Below the pieces are notes generated by a model. The model had not been told where the DNA came from and did not search any database. It saw nothing but the letters and a program-made list of their open reading frames with translations. 64,000 nucleotides of DNA from CALODP01 sp942492055 (GTDB lineage Bacteria > Bacteroidota > Ignavibacteria > Ignavibacteriales > Melioribacteraceae), in the NCBI GenBank assembly GCA_942492055.1, contig CALODP010000019.1, forward strand, positions 310,001 through 374,000. Direction: 5' to 3'. Shown piece by piece: positions 8,870-16,184 of this stretch (position 1 is its first letter; each line of letters starts with the position of its first letter). Made by a program: the position numbers and the translations under genes.

Positions 8870-9380
8870 AATGCTTTAATTCCTCTTGTAATCTTTTTCT
8901 GGCTCTCAGTAAATAGACCTTTACACTATTCAACGGTATATTAAGAGCCTTGCTGATTTCTTTGTATTTCAAACCTTGTAACTCATAGAGAACAAATACG
9001 CTTCTCAAGTTTTCCGGAAGCTGTTCAATTGCTTCTTTTATGCTTGCTGTAATCATTTTTATATGCGTCTTTAAATACGGATTAGACTCTAACTCTTCTG
9101 AAGCAGTGAATTCCATAAACTCTTCATTTATCTCAACTTCCCTCATACTAAAAGCCTTTCTCTTCCTCAAATAATCGATGCAGAGATTGTGTGTTGTTCT
9201 TAGTATCCACGCCTTAGCCGCAAGAAGACTAAACTTTTCGATGTTTTCCCACACCTTAATTAGCACTTCTTGTGTCACGTCTTCAGCATCCATTTTATTT
9301 TTTAACATGAATAGCGAATAACTGTAAACATTATTCTTGTACTGCTGAAGCAAAAAATTGTATCTGGTTTTCTTTAGCAT
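8847..9380 (-). CDS. ECF RNA polymerase sigma factor
   Basis: 177-aa sigma-70 family protein with only regions 2 and 4, the ECF layout. Region 2 holds MDAEDVTQEVLIKVWENIEK and the -10-recognition helix AWILRTTHNLCIDYLRKRK. Region 4 holds LPENLRSVFVLYELQGLKYK followed by the helix-turn-helix EISKALNIPLNSVKVYLLRA. The ATG at 9378-9380 is chosen because AGGA lies 7 bases upstream; a GTG two codons earlier is the alternative. It heads a four-gene minus-strand operon with a putative anti-sigma factor and two DUF4252 envelope proteins, so it probably answers an envelope signal. A GGAAC element lies about 40 bases before the start, but no convincing ECF -10 is spaced from it. Confidence 0.93.
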   Translation of the reverse strand: MLKKTRYNFLLQQYKNNVYSYSLFMLKNKMDAEDVTQEVLIKVWENIEKFSLLAAKAWILRTTHNLCIDYLRKRKAFSMREVEINEEFMEFTASEELESNPYLKTHIKMITASIKEAIEQLPENLRSVFVLYELQGLKYKEISKALNIPLNSVKVYLLRARKRLQEELKHYEAQEII

Positions 9381-9500
9381 AATCACATCCTACTCTAAAG
9401 ACGAAAGAGTTCCGCTTTTTGTTACATATTTCAATGGACTTTCTGATTTTTTTTATTAATTATTTCATGTTGGCTTTTTGAATGAAAACGGAAGGAAACG

Positions 9501-9998
9501 ATGAAGGATCTTGATTTTAATCCTCTCAAGTCGCAGGAAGCTTTTAGAAAGAACTATGCGTTACATGATTACGCCGAATATCACGGGAAAAATCTACTTA
9601 CAATGTGGGGGATTAAATTCAATGATTTCGGTGGAGACAAAAGATTCGAAAAAGTATGGGAAAAGGGGGATGACCGACCTGATACGATAATCTCATATAA
9701 AGATAAATCGGTACTTCTCGATTGGAAAGGAAAACGAAAAGCCAAGTGGATAGTAAACGAGCGCGCCGTAACCTCTTACGAAAAATGGAGTAAAGATTTA
9801 AATATTCCTGTAATTATTGTATTTTTTGTTTTGTCTGATGAAGGATATTCCTTGGAACGACGTTTCGCTTATATCAATAAGCATAAATATATTGTATCTT
9901 CAGGCCGACAATGGGACAAAAATAAAACTGTTGAATTCCCGAAGGACATTCCCGAATTTACGAAGGGAAATTTGCTTTCATTAATACTAGAAAAATGA
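9501..9998 (+). CDS. unknown protein with PD-(D/E)xK nuclease-like motif
   Basis: 165-aa protein of no family I can name. Residues 60-76 read P-D, then 12 residues, then D-W-K (Pro60, Asp61, Asp74, Lys76), with hydrophobic strands on both sides (TIISYKDKSVLLDWKGK). This is the spacing and secondary structure of a PD-(D/E)xK metal-dependent nuclease core. A preceding helix (ALHDYAEYHGKNLLTMWGI) holds Glu26, which could be the fold's first acidic residue. A later strand (LNIPVIIVFFVLSD) fits the third strand of the fold. It starts after a GGAAGGAAACG stretch that can serve as ribosome site. The next gene begins 9 bp after its stop, so the two are probably co-transcribed. The nuclease role is a hypothesis. 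Confidence 0.6.
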   Translation: MKDLDFNPLKSQEAFRKNYALHDYAEYHGKNLLTMWGIKFNDFGGDKRFEKVWEKGDDRPDTIISYKDKSVLLDWKGKRKAKWIVNERAVTSYEKWSKDLNIPVIIVFFVLSDEGYSLERRFAYINKHKYIVSSGRQWDKNKTVEFPKDIPEFTKGNLLSLILEK

Positions 9999-10007
9999 AA
10001 ATGCTCT

Positions 10008-10571
10008 ATGAATAAAGAATCGGAAAATAGTATTGAAAAAGAACTTATAAAGTATATGGAATCCATATTTATGAATTCCTCCTCCTCGGATGAATTATTC
10101 GATACTCTTGAACTGGGTTTGAAGAATGGTATCTGTCGACCGGAGCTCTATAAAGTTTTGTTAGCGAATCCCGCCCTCTCCTCAGATGAGCTTATTATGT
10201 TTACAGAAAAGATTGTAGAAGAAAATTCCAAATGCGTATACGACATGTATATGTGGACAGCCAAACTTTTCGAAAGCCGTTCTTTCGATTATAACAACAT
10301 CGAAACTTCTTTATACTATTATCAAAAAGCGCTAATATCATCACCGACAAAATATGAGCCGATATTGGCAGCACTTCTCCTTTATAGCTATGATTTCGAA
10401 TACCATTGGAACTCAACAATATTGAAGATAGCAAACAATGGCCTTAATAATGTTGAGAACAAAGGAAAAGTCTTCGAGGCAATGGCGCAGCATTACAAAA
10501 AATCAGGCGAAAAACAATTATCTAGAAAATTCGCAAAACTTGCGGCTGATTTTTTTAGCTCTAATAGCTAG
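10008..10571 (+). CDS. hypothetical helical protein, TPR-like
   Basis: 187-aa protein without signal peptide or membrane helix. It is almost entirely helical, with paired-helix stretches reminiscent of tetratricopeptide or Sel1 repeats. Examples are SRSFDYNNIETSLYYYQKAL near residues 83-102 and VFEAMAQHYKKSGEKQLSRK at residues 155-174. The AxxYxKSG-type ends support a TPR-like solenoid, which would make it a protein-protein adaptor. It lies 9 bp downstream of the PD-(D/E)xK-like gene and its stop overlaps the stop of the convergent patatin gene by 4 bp. Function is unknown; partnership with its upstream neighbour is inferred from spacing only. Confidence 0.6.
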   Translation: MNKESENSIEKELIKYMESIFMNSSSSDELFDTLELGLKNGICRPELYKVLLANPALSSDELIMFTEKIVEENSKCVYDMYMWTAKLFESRSFDYNNIETSLYYYQKALISSPTKYEPILAALLLYSYDFEYHWNSTILKIANNGLNNVENKGKVFEAMAQHYKKSGEKQLSRKFAKLAADFFSSNS

Positions 10572-13273
10572 TAATAGTAGCCGATCGAAAAATACCCGAC
10601 TACATCTCCCCAAGTCGCAATACTTTCTGAGATCTGTTCCTTAAAGAAAAAACTCCTTCCGATAGAAAACTCTGCCGGACCTACCGGAGTATCAAAAGCG
10701 AGTGACGCTCCAATTCCGTGCTTCAGATCATTAAACTTAATCATCTCTTTCTCTTTCCATATCGATCCCAAATCATAACGAACTTTGAAATAGGTATCAA
10801 ACAATATTTGGAAAGGAATTTTAAATCTATATTCCAACGAAGAAGTTAGAATTTGTCTTCCTCTATACTCATATTCTCTATATCCGAAAAATTTATTCTG
10901 ACCACCGAAAGAGAACTGCTGAGCCAAGGGCAATGTAGCGTCCGCAAATCCGATCGAAAAAGCTAATTTTATCGAATGCTCATGGTAAAGAGTGAATAAC
11001 GATTTATAATCAACATATAGTTTGGTATAGCCAATATCTCCGCCAACCACAGTGGAAGCTGTTTCGTAAAACGCATTTACCAAAAATCCACTTGTAGGAT
11101 AAGGATACTTATCTTGAGAATCTATAGACATACTTAGCTTTAAACTAGCAACATCTACCAAATCACTCCCGACCGGATTATCTTTAATATTTGAAATTTC
11201 GTTACGCTTAAATGCTCCTTCAATAATCACATTTCCGAATCTTTCTACCTGGGATCCTATACCCAAGGATATTCCGTGAACATTTTGACGATACTCACCC
11301 GATTTTTTTCTTGAGAAGCGATTTCTCCTTGTTACCGGCTCATCCTCATAAGTAGTAATATCAGTCGACTTGTAGAAGGCATTAATTTTATACGTCAGAT
11401 ATGTATCAAACAATCTATTTGCTCTCTGCTCAAAACTAATCGATCGATTTCTCGTTCCTCCGGAAACAATCGCTCCGAGCTCTAACCCTGTTCCGAAAAT
11501 ATTCTCATTTCGTATATCTACCAAACCTTGAGCAAAATATTCATTATCAAGTCGGAATCCGATTCTTACGATCCTAGGAAGCTTTTCCTCAACCACAATT
11601 TTGATATCGTTAATCCCCCCTTGCTCAATCACCTGAATATCAACATTATCGAACAATTCGGTTGTTCTGAGATTAGACAATCCGTCAGCCACTTTCTCCA
11701 GTTGGAAATAGTCCCCCGGATTTATCGAAAACTCTCTCGTAATTACCGGTCTGTTTGTGTGATGATTCCCCTCAATAATGATGTTTCTAATTATTCCTTC
11801 CATGAAATTCACGGATAATGTTCCGGTAATATTGCTGTAAGAAACGCTTTGGATCTTTGCCAATGCATACCCTTTTTTTCTATAAAGTCGCATTACCTCA
11901 GTCAAAGCTTCGGCAACTTGAGAAGATGAAAATGGCTTATCTTCAAGATGACGCATTATTTTTAGAATCTCATCCGAGGATATGACACTGTTTCCGTTGA
12001 GATCTATAAACCGTATACTATTATTATAGTTGGGAATAATTCTTAATAAAGTACCCAGGCTGTCTATCATCACTTCCGCATGAATATCTTTAAGACCGCT
12101 ATTTAGGAAGATTTCCGCAAGATCCATTTTTATCTCTCTATTCGAAACAGAATCCATTTGAGAATACTTTCTGTATAGTTGGCTCTCATATCGGTTTGGT
12201 GTTTCAGACATCCTTATTTTCTTAAAGAACTTTGTTTCTACTCCGCTCTTCTCCTTGAATGCCTCCAGATATTTCTTCTTCATATCGGATAGCATTTTCT
12301 TTCCGGCAGAATATCCTTCCTCAGCCAAAGAATCCACTCCGGTAAAGCTGGTATTAATTTGATTAGGAATATCAGGTTTAATCAACACATCGGTCAAAAA
12401 CAAGTTCTGCTGAGATATAATATTCATCGGGATACTGACTATCTGATCAGCGACATTCCAGGGAAGCTCTAATTCTTTCTTTGTTCGAAGGGGGCTTGTA
12501 ACATCGGAAGTAACAATAAAATCCGCGTCCGATTCCTTTGCTACTTTTACGGGAACATTTGCTACTAATCCTCCGTCAACAAGTAGTAAGGTATCTACCT
12601 GCACTGGGGTTAGCAAAAATGATACACTGCTACTTGCGCGCAGAGCCTTACTCAACGATTTGTCTTTTAGTACAACGGCTTTCCCATATACCAGATCGGT
12701 AGCAACTGCTCTGAACTTGTATTTCAACTCATCAAAACTTTTTTCAATATGAATTGGCGCATTAATCGTTAGTACATTTAAGAAGTTAGATACTTTCTGG
12801 CCTGAATTAATAGCAGTCGGAAGAACCGGTTTTAATCCGTCTAATCGTAGAGAAAATATCGCTCTGTCTTCCGTTACTTTATCATCAAGAAAAAGTTCCT
12901 TTCTGTTGGTCTCTTCGGTGGAAAAGAAATCATTCCAGGAGGTTGTACTAATTAGCTCTTCCATTTCATCTATTGTATAACCGGCGGAATACATTCCTCC
13001 TACTATACTTCCCATGCTTGTCCCTATAACATATTCTACGGGAAGATTTGCCTCTTCTATTGCTTTCAACACACCAACATGCGCTAGCCCTCTAGATCCC
13101 CCTCCACTTAATACCAAGGCGACCTTTGGGACGTTTATAGGCCTTTTACCGGATAAATTGAAAGGATAAGTCTCTCGCTCGTATTCAAGACCAATCTCAT
13201 ATTTTGTTTGTGCATTAATTGCGCAGCAAAATATCATTAACACTAATGCTATTTTCTTAATGACGGATGACAT
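10568..13273 (-). CDS. patatin-like phospholipase fused to POTRA and BamA-type barrel
   Basis: 901-aa outer-membrane protein with the PlpD (type Vd secretion) layout. A signal peptide (1-21) is followed by a patatin domain at about 48-330. This has the oxyanion loop GGGSRG, nucleophile Ser86 in GTSMG, and Asp233 of the dyad in VDGG. A linker of ~150 residues follows. POTRA-like segments (ILKIMRHLEDKPFSSSQVAE; IIIEGNHHTNRPVITREFSI) run to about residue 590. A 16-strand-type surface-antigen barrel completes the protein, containing SFGGQNKFFGYREYEYRG and ending in an aromatic strand (FSIGYYY). The family releases fatty acids from phospholipids at the cell surface. A second protein of the same layout lies at 26.3-28.5 kb, about 25% identical by eye in the lipase part. 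Confidence 0.88.
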   Translation of the reverse strand: MSSVIKKIALVLMIFCCAINAQTKYEIGLEYERETYPFNLSGKRPINVPKVALVLSGGGSRGLAHVGVLKAIEEANLPVEYVIGTSMGSIVGGMYSAGYTIDEMEELISTTSWNDFFSTEETNRKELFLDDKVTEDRAIFSLRLDGLKPVLPTAINSGQKVSNFLNVLTINAPIHIEKSFDELKYKFRAVATDLVYGKAVVLKDKSLSKALRASSSVSFLLTPVQVDTLLLVDGGLVANVPVKVAKESDADFIVTSDVTSPLRTKKELELPWNVADQIVSIPMNIISQQNLFLTDVLIKPDIPNQINTSFTGVDSLAEEGYSAGKKMLSDMKKKYLEAFKEKSGVETKFFKKIRMSETPNRYESQLYRKYSQMDSVSNREIKMDLAEIFLNSGLKDIHAEVMIDSLGTLLRIIPNYNNSIRFIDLNGNSVISSDEILKIMRHLEDKPFSSSQVAEALTEVMRLYRKKGYALAKIQSVSYSNITGTLSVNFMEGIIRNIIIEGNHHTNRPVITREFSINPGDYFQLEKVADGLSNLRTTELFDNVDIQVIEQGGINDIKIVVEEKLPRIVRIGFRLDNEYFAQGLVDIRNENIFGTGLELGAIVSGGTRNRSISFEQRANRLFDTYLTYKINAFYKSTDITTYEDEPVTRRNRFSRKKSGEYRQNVHGISLGIGSQVERFGNVIIEGAFKRNEISNIKDNPVGSDLVDVASLKLSMSIDSQDKYPYPTSGFLVNAFYETASTVVGGDIGYTKLYVDYKSLFTLYHEHSIKLAFSIGFADATLPLAQQFSFGGQNKFFGYREYEYRGRQILTSSLEYRFKIPFQILFDTYFKVRYDLGSIWKEKEMIKFNDLKHGIGASLAFDTPVGPAEFSIGRSFFFKEQISESIATWGDVVGYFSIGYYY

Positions 13274-13301
13274 ATTTTTTCGGTTTGTTTTTATGAGAAG
13301 A

Positions 13302-13323
13302 GCTCCGGTGTATTCACCGGAGC
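13302..13323 (-). terminator. hairpin between yidC and the patatin gene
   Basis: GCTCCGGTG (13302-13310) and CACCGGAGC (13315-13323) form a perfect 9-bp stem with a 4-base loop. It lies 20 bp after the yidC stop and 29 bp before the patatin start on the same strand. The tract after the stem on the minus strand is only partly T-rich (TCTTCTC), so it may attenuate rather than end transcription. Confidence 0.6.
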
Positions 13324-13342
13324 ATTCTTGAAATGAAATATA

Positions 13343-15223
13343 TTAAAATTTTCTTTTTTTCTTAGGATTTTGTTGCGATTTCTGCTGTTGTTCCGCTGCT
13401 TCCATCATTCTTTGCATGAAGCCGGTTTTTCTCTCTTTCTTCGGAACAGCAACCAATTCCATATCCCCTCCCTTATGATTCATGTAGTATTGCTGAGCTA
13501 TTGTCAACAAGTTGAACATGAAGTAATAAAGGTTCAAGCCGGAAGAGAATCCCATAAACATGAAAGTAAACATTACAGGCATCATATAGATCATCGCCTT
13601 TTGGTTAGGATCTTTCACTGTCATCTTCTGCTGAATAAACATTGTGATACCAAGTAATGGAGCCAGACCGGTAATCTTATCAACTCCAATCAAAGGAATT
13701 TTGAATGGTAATTGCATTATATAATCCGGAGAGGACAAGTTTGTTATCCAGAACAAAAATGGCTCATGACGAATATCAACCGTTACTCTAAAGAAAGTAA
13801 ACAAAGCGAAGAGTATCGGCATCTGCAACAACATCGGCAAACATCCGCCGGCAGGATTAATTCCGTAAGTACTGTAAAGCTTCATTGTCTCTTTCTGTAC
13901 TCTCTGCGGATCATTACCATATTTCTCTTTTAACTCGGCTATCTTTGGTTGTAGCTTTTGCATTCTTCCCATCGATTTGTAGCTCTGCTTCGTCAAAGGA
14001 TAAAGCGCTAGCTTAATAATGATGGAGAATAGTATAATAACAAAACCGTAGTTTGGAATAAATCCATGTAAAAACCTGAACAACGGAAGTAAAATATATT
14101 CTGAAATCGGTCTTGTAATAAACTTTAAGCCCAAGAAACTTCCGAAATCATAAATCGATTCGTAATTCTTTTCGTATTTTTTTAATCCGTAATAATCTAT
14201 TGGTCCCAAATAGAGATCAAATGAGTCTTTCTGATAATTTGTTCCTTTGAACGGTACCTTTACTGAAGCACTGTAATATTCTCGCACATCTCCGTTAGAT
14301 TTATTTTCGGTTCTGTGCCCTTCGAATTTTGCTCCCCCTTCTTCATTCGGAGTTAGATTTGAGATTATAAAACAGAAATATTTGTTTCTGATTCCAACCC
14401 AATCAACTAATCCGTTCAGATCTTTTTCTTCGATATCATCGGCAGAGGAAGCGTCTATTACCACCTGTTCCCCACCGGAAAAAGCGCTGGCATTGGAATA
14501 CTGAGCTTCGTCAAAAGAATTATCTTCTACGAAATTCAATCCGCTTTCCCAAACAACATCATATCTCAAACCGCTGATCACTCTGTTCATGTTGACCATC
14601 TCAACATCGGTCTTAAGCATGTAATCATTTCCGCGAATAAGATAGGTTCTTTTAATTTCCTGATTATCAGCTGTTCTGTATTTATAGGTTAATTGCAAAG
14701 AATCGTTGCCGGCAACCTTGAAATTATAACCCGATCTGTCCAGATCAAAACTCAATTTGGAAGTATTTACAAGCTGTCCTTCCTGAGTAACGAAAATAAC
14801 TCCTAATTCTCCCCCTTTGCTCTGGTTTATTAGCTGAACATGACGATTATAAAAGTCGCTGGTATCTTCTATATCATTGTAATACCATGTATTATAATTC
14901 TTCAGATATATCTTTCTTAATCTGGCTCCCTTATTTGTGAGCTCCATTTTAACAAGATCTGTCTCAACCGTAACTATTTTTTCAGGCTCTTTCGAAGCTG
15001 CAAAAGCTCCTGTCTCCACAACCTCTTCTGTTTCCTTAGCTATATTCTCTTCTTTGGGAGATTCCGCTTCTTCTTTTTTCAAGGTATCGGGTTGCTGATT
15101 TGCTACTTGAGTTGAATCCGGTAATTGTTTAACCGGTTGCTGTGGTTGAGGCGAATTCATATACAACCAAACCGTAAGAATTACACCTATTAATACAAAA
15201 CCTATTGTTGCTTGTTTATCCAT
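13343..15223 (-). CDS. yidC: membrane protein insertase YidC
   Basis: 626-aa inner-membrane insertase that helps the Sec machinery place proteins into the membrane. The N-terminal helix (about 6-23) is followed by a low-complexity Gln/Pro/Glu segment. A large periplasmic beta-domain runs from about 75 to 355. The C-terminal Oxa1 core has helices starting at GFVIILFSIIIKLALYPLTK, the loop MQKLQPKIAELKEKYGNDPQ, and the hydrophobic pair GCLPMLLQMPILFALFTFFR. The tail is very basic (QNPKKKRKF) and suits ribosome contact. It closes the rpmH-rnpA-yidC cluster. Its start lies 12 bp after a 52-codon ORF that occupies the usual yidD place. Confidence 0.97.
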   Translation of the reverse strand: MDKQATIGFVLIGVILTVWLYMNSPQPQQPVKQLPDSTQVANQQPDTLKKEEAESPKEENIAKETEEVVETGAFAASKEPEKIVTVETDLVKMELTNKGARLRKIYLKNYNTWYYNDIEDTSDFYNRHVQLINQSKGGELGVIFVTQEGQLVNTSKLSFDLDRSGYNFKVAGNDSLQLTYKYRTADNQEIKRTYLIRGNDYMLKTDVEMVNMNRVISGLRYDVVWESGLNFVEDNSFDEAQYSNASAFSGGEQVVIDASSADDIEEKDLNGLVDWVGIRNKYFCFIISNLTPNEEGGAKFEGHRTENKSNGDVREYYSASVKVPFKGTNYQKDSFDLYLGPIDYYGLKKYEKNYESIYDFGSFLGLKFITRPISEYILLPLFRFLHGFIPNYGFVIILFSIIIKLALYPLTKQSYKSMGRMQKLQPKIAELKEKYGNDPQRVQKETMKLYSTYGINPAGGCLPMLLQMPILFALFTFFRVTVDIRHEPFLFWITNLSSPDYIMQLPFKIPLIGVDKITGLAPLLGITMFIQQKMTVKDPNQKAMIYMMPVMFTFMFMGFSSGLNLYYFMFNLLTIAQQYYMNHKGGDMELVAVPKKERKTGFMQRMMEAAEQQQKSQQNPKKKRKF

Positions 15224-15235
15224 AATATATCTGCG

Positions 15236-15394
15236 CTAGTTTCCTGTGAAATTATAAAAAATTTGTTCTTTCGAATATTGATGTAAGTGATTCAGACACG
15301 ACAAAGAGTGGGGGGCATAATAATCCGGAAGAGTCTCCTCCGATGGGAATCTCTCTCTAAAACTTTTTATTTCCCTGTAAAGGTAGAATGTCAT
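15236..15394 (-). CDS. 52-aa ORF between rnpA and yidC, not a recognisable YidD
   Basis: The ATG at 15392-15394 shares one base with the rnpA stop (TAATG). It runs 52 codons to TAG at 15236-15238 and ends 12 bp before yidC. The peptide begins MTFYLYREIKSFRERFPSEE and continues with TLPDYYAPHSLSCLNHLHQY, then SKEQIFYNFTGN. In most bacteria this slot holds yidD (~70-85 aa with a CRFxPTCSxY motif). That motif is absent; only one Cys (residue 33) is present, and there is no amphipathic N-terminal helix of the YidD type. Stop-start coupling argues for translation. The alternatives are a small new protein, a decayed yidD, or a chance ORF acting as a leader for yidC. Confidence 0.45.
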   Translation of the reverse strand: MTFYLYREIKSFRERFPSEETLPDYYAPHSLSCLNHLHQYSKEQIFYNFTGN

Positions 15395-15786
15395 TATAAT
15401 TCTGTCCTGATTTTCTTCATCAAATCGAGAACATCCGGCATTACTTCCTTAAGATAAATCTTAGGAAATCTTTTCTGGTTGATTCTATTGAGCGAAAAAA
15501 CAACGTATAACGTTTTTCCGAAGTCTTCCGTAAAAAGTTCTTTTTTATTCATCCGATATGCCTCTTTCATCAGGCGTTTAACCCGATTTCTCCAAGCGGC
15601 ATGTCCGGCTCTCTTGTAAACCGCAAACGCAACCTTCACGTCTACGTCGTCTACTCTTTCGCCAATATAAAAAATAGCCTTTAGTTTAAGGCTATTTGAA
15701 TAAACATATTTTCCCGCATCATATACGGTATTAAAATCTTGCTTCTTTTTAAATCTTTCTTTTTTAGAAAGGCCAAACACTTTCAA
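15394..15786 (-). CDS. rnpA: ribonuclease P protein component
   Basis: 130-aa basic protein subunit of RNase P, which binds the catalytic RNA and pre-tRNA leader. The family signature is clear in AAWRNRVKRLMKEAYRMNKK, the RNR motif followed by the conserved helix. The N-terminal LSKKERFKKKQDFNTVYDAGK fits the leader-binding region. The reading frame starts at TTG, two bases after the rpmH stop; a GTG two codons later is an alternative start. No separate ribosome site is visible, so coupling to rpmH is likely. The length is close to the family norm of ~120. Confidence 0.95.
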   Translation of the reverse strand: MKVFGLSKKERFKKKQDFNTVYDAGKYVYSNSLKLKAIFYIGERVDDVDVKVAFAVYKRAGHAAWRNRVKRLMKEAYRMNKKELFTEDFGKTLYVVFSLNRINQKRFPKIYLKEVMPDVLDLMKKIRTEL

Positions 15787-15788
15787 GA

Positions 15789-15935
15789 TTAATATTCGTC
15801 ACTAACGGTTAATCTTCTTCTACCTTTTGCTCTTCTTCTAGCAAGAACTTTTCTTCCGTTTTTGCTAGCCATTCTTGCTCTGAATCCGTGTTTGTTTTTG
15901 CGTTTTCTGTTACTTGGCTGAAATGTTCTTTTCAT
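15789..15935 (-). CDS. rpmH: 50S ribosomal protein L34
   Basis: 48-aa basic ribosomal protein. The translation begins MKRTFQPSNRKRKNKHGF and continues RARMASKNGRKVLARRRAKG, the near-invariant L34 sequence, ending in a short acidic tail (TVSDEY). It is the first gene of the conserved rpmH-rnpA-yidC order, two bases before rnpA. In many bacteria this cluster lies beside dnaA and oriC. Here the upstream side is a ~250-bp AT-rich gap followed by a surface-protein gene, and no DnaA box is seen in that gap. Confidence 0.97.
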   Translation of the reverse strand: MKRTFQPSNRKRKNKHGFRARMASKNGRKVLARRRAKGRRRLTVSDEY

Positions 15936-16100
15936 TTTTATCTACTCTACTATTTTTTTGCAAAGAGAACAAATTTAAACAAAACTCAACAAATTCACAA
16001 TATTTTTAGAACATATACCGATTTTAAAATATTTTCGAACTTATTTGAGCTTTTTCTCCTGGCAAATATAATCAAAATATTCTAATTAATTGTCATTAAT

Positions 16101-16151
16101 AAAAGAGGAGGCTCCCTTTGTTCCTCTTTCGAAAAACTTTAGAGAGCCTCC
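16101..16151 (-). terminator. intrinsic terminator after the surface-protein gene
   Basis: GGAGGCTCCCT (16107-16117) pairs with AGAGAGCCTCC (16141-16151) except at one position, across a 23-base loop. On the minus strand it is followed by TCTTTT (complement of 16101-16106). It lies 34 bp after the stop of the large surface-protein gene. The AT-rich stretch 15936-16100 between it and rpmH must hold the rpmH promoter, but no clear element stands out. Confidence 0.7.
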
Positions 16152-16184
16152 GATTTATTACTTTTTCTCTATTTCACTTTACTT

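Noticed and set aside
9387..9450. GGAAC...CGTCT as an autoregulated ECF promoter before the sigma gene
   Set aside because: The two elements are only about 5 bases apart, far from the 16-17 needed; only the GGAAC part is noted.
15936..16100. AT-rich gap next to rpmH considered as oriC
   Set aside because: No DnaA box found on either strand, and no dnaA gene adjoins.
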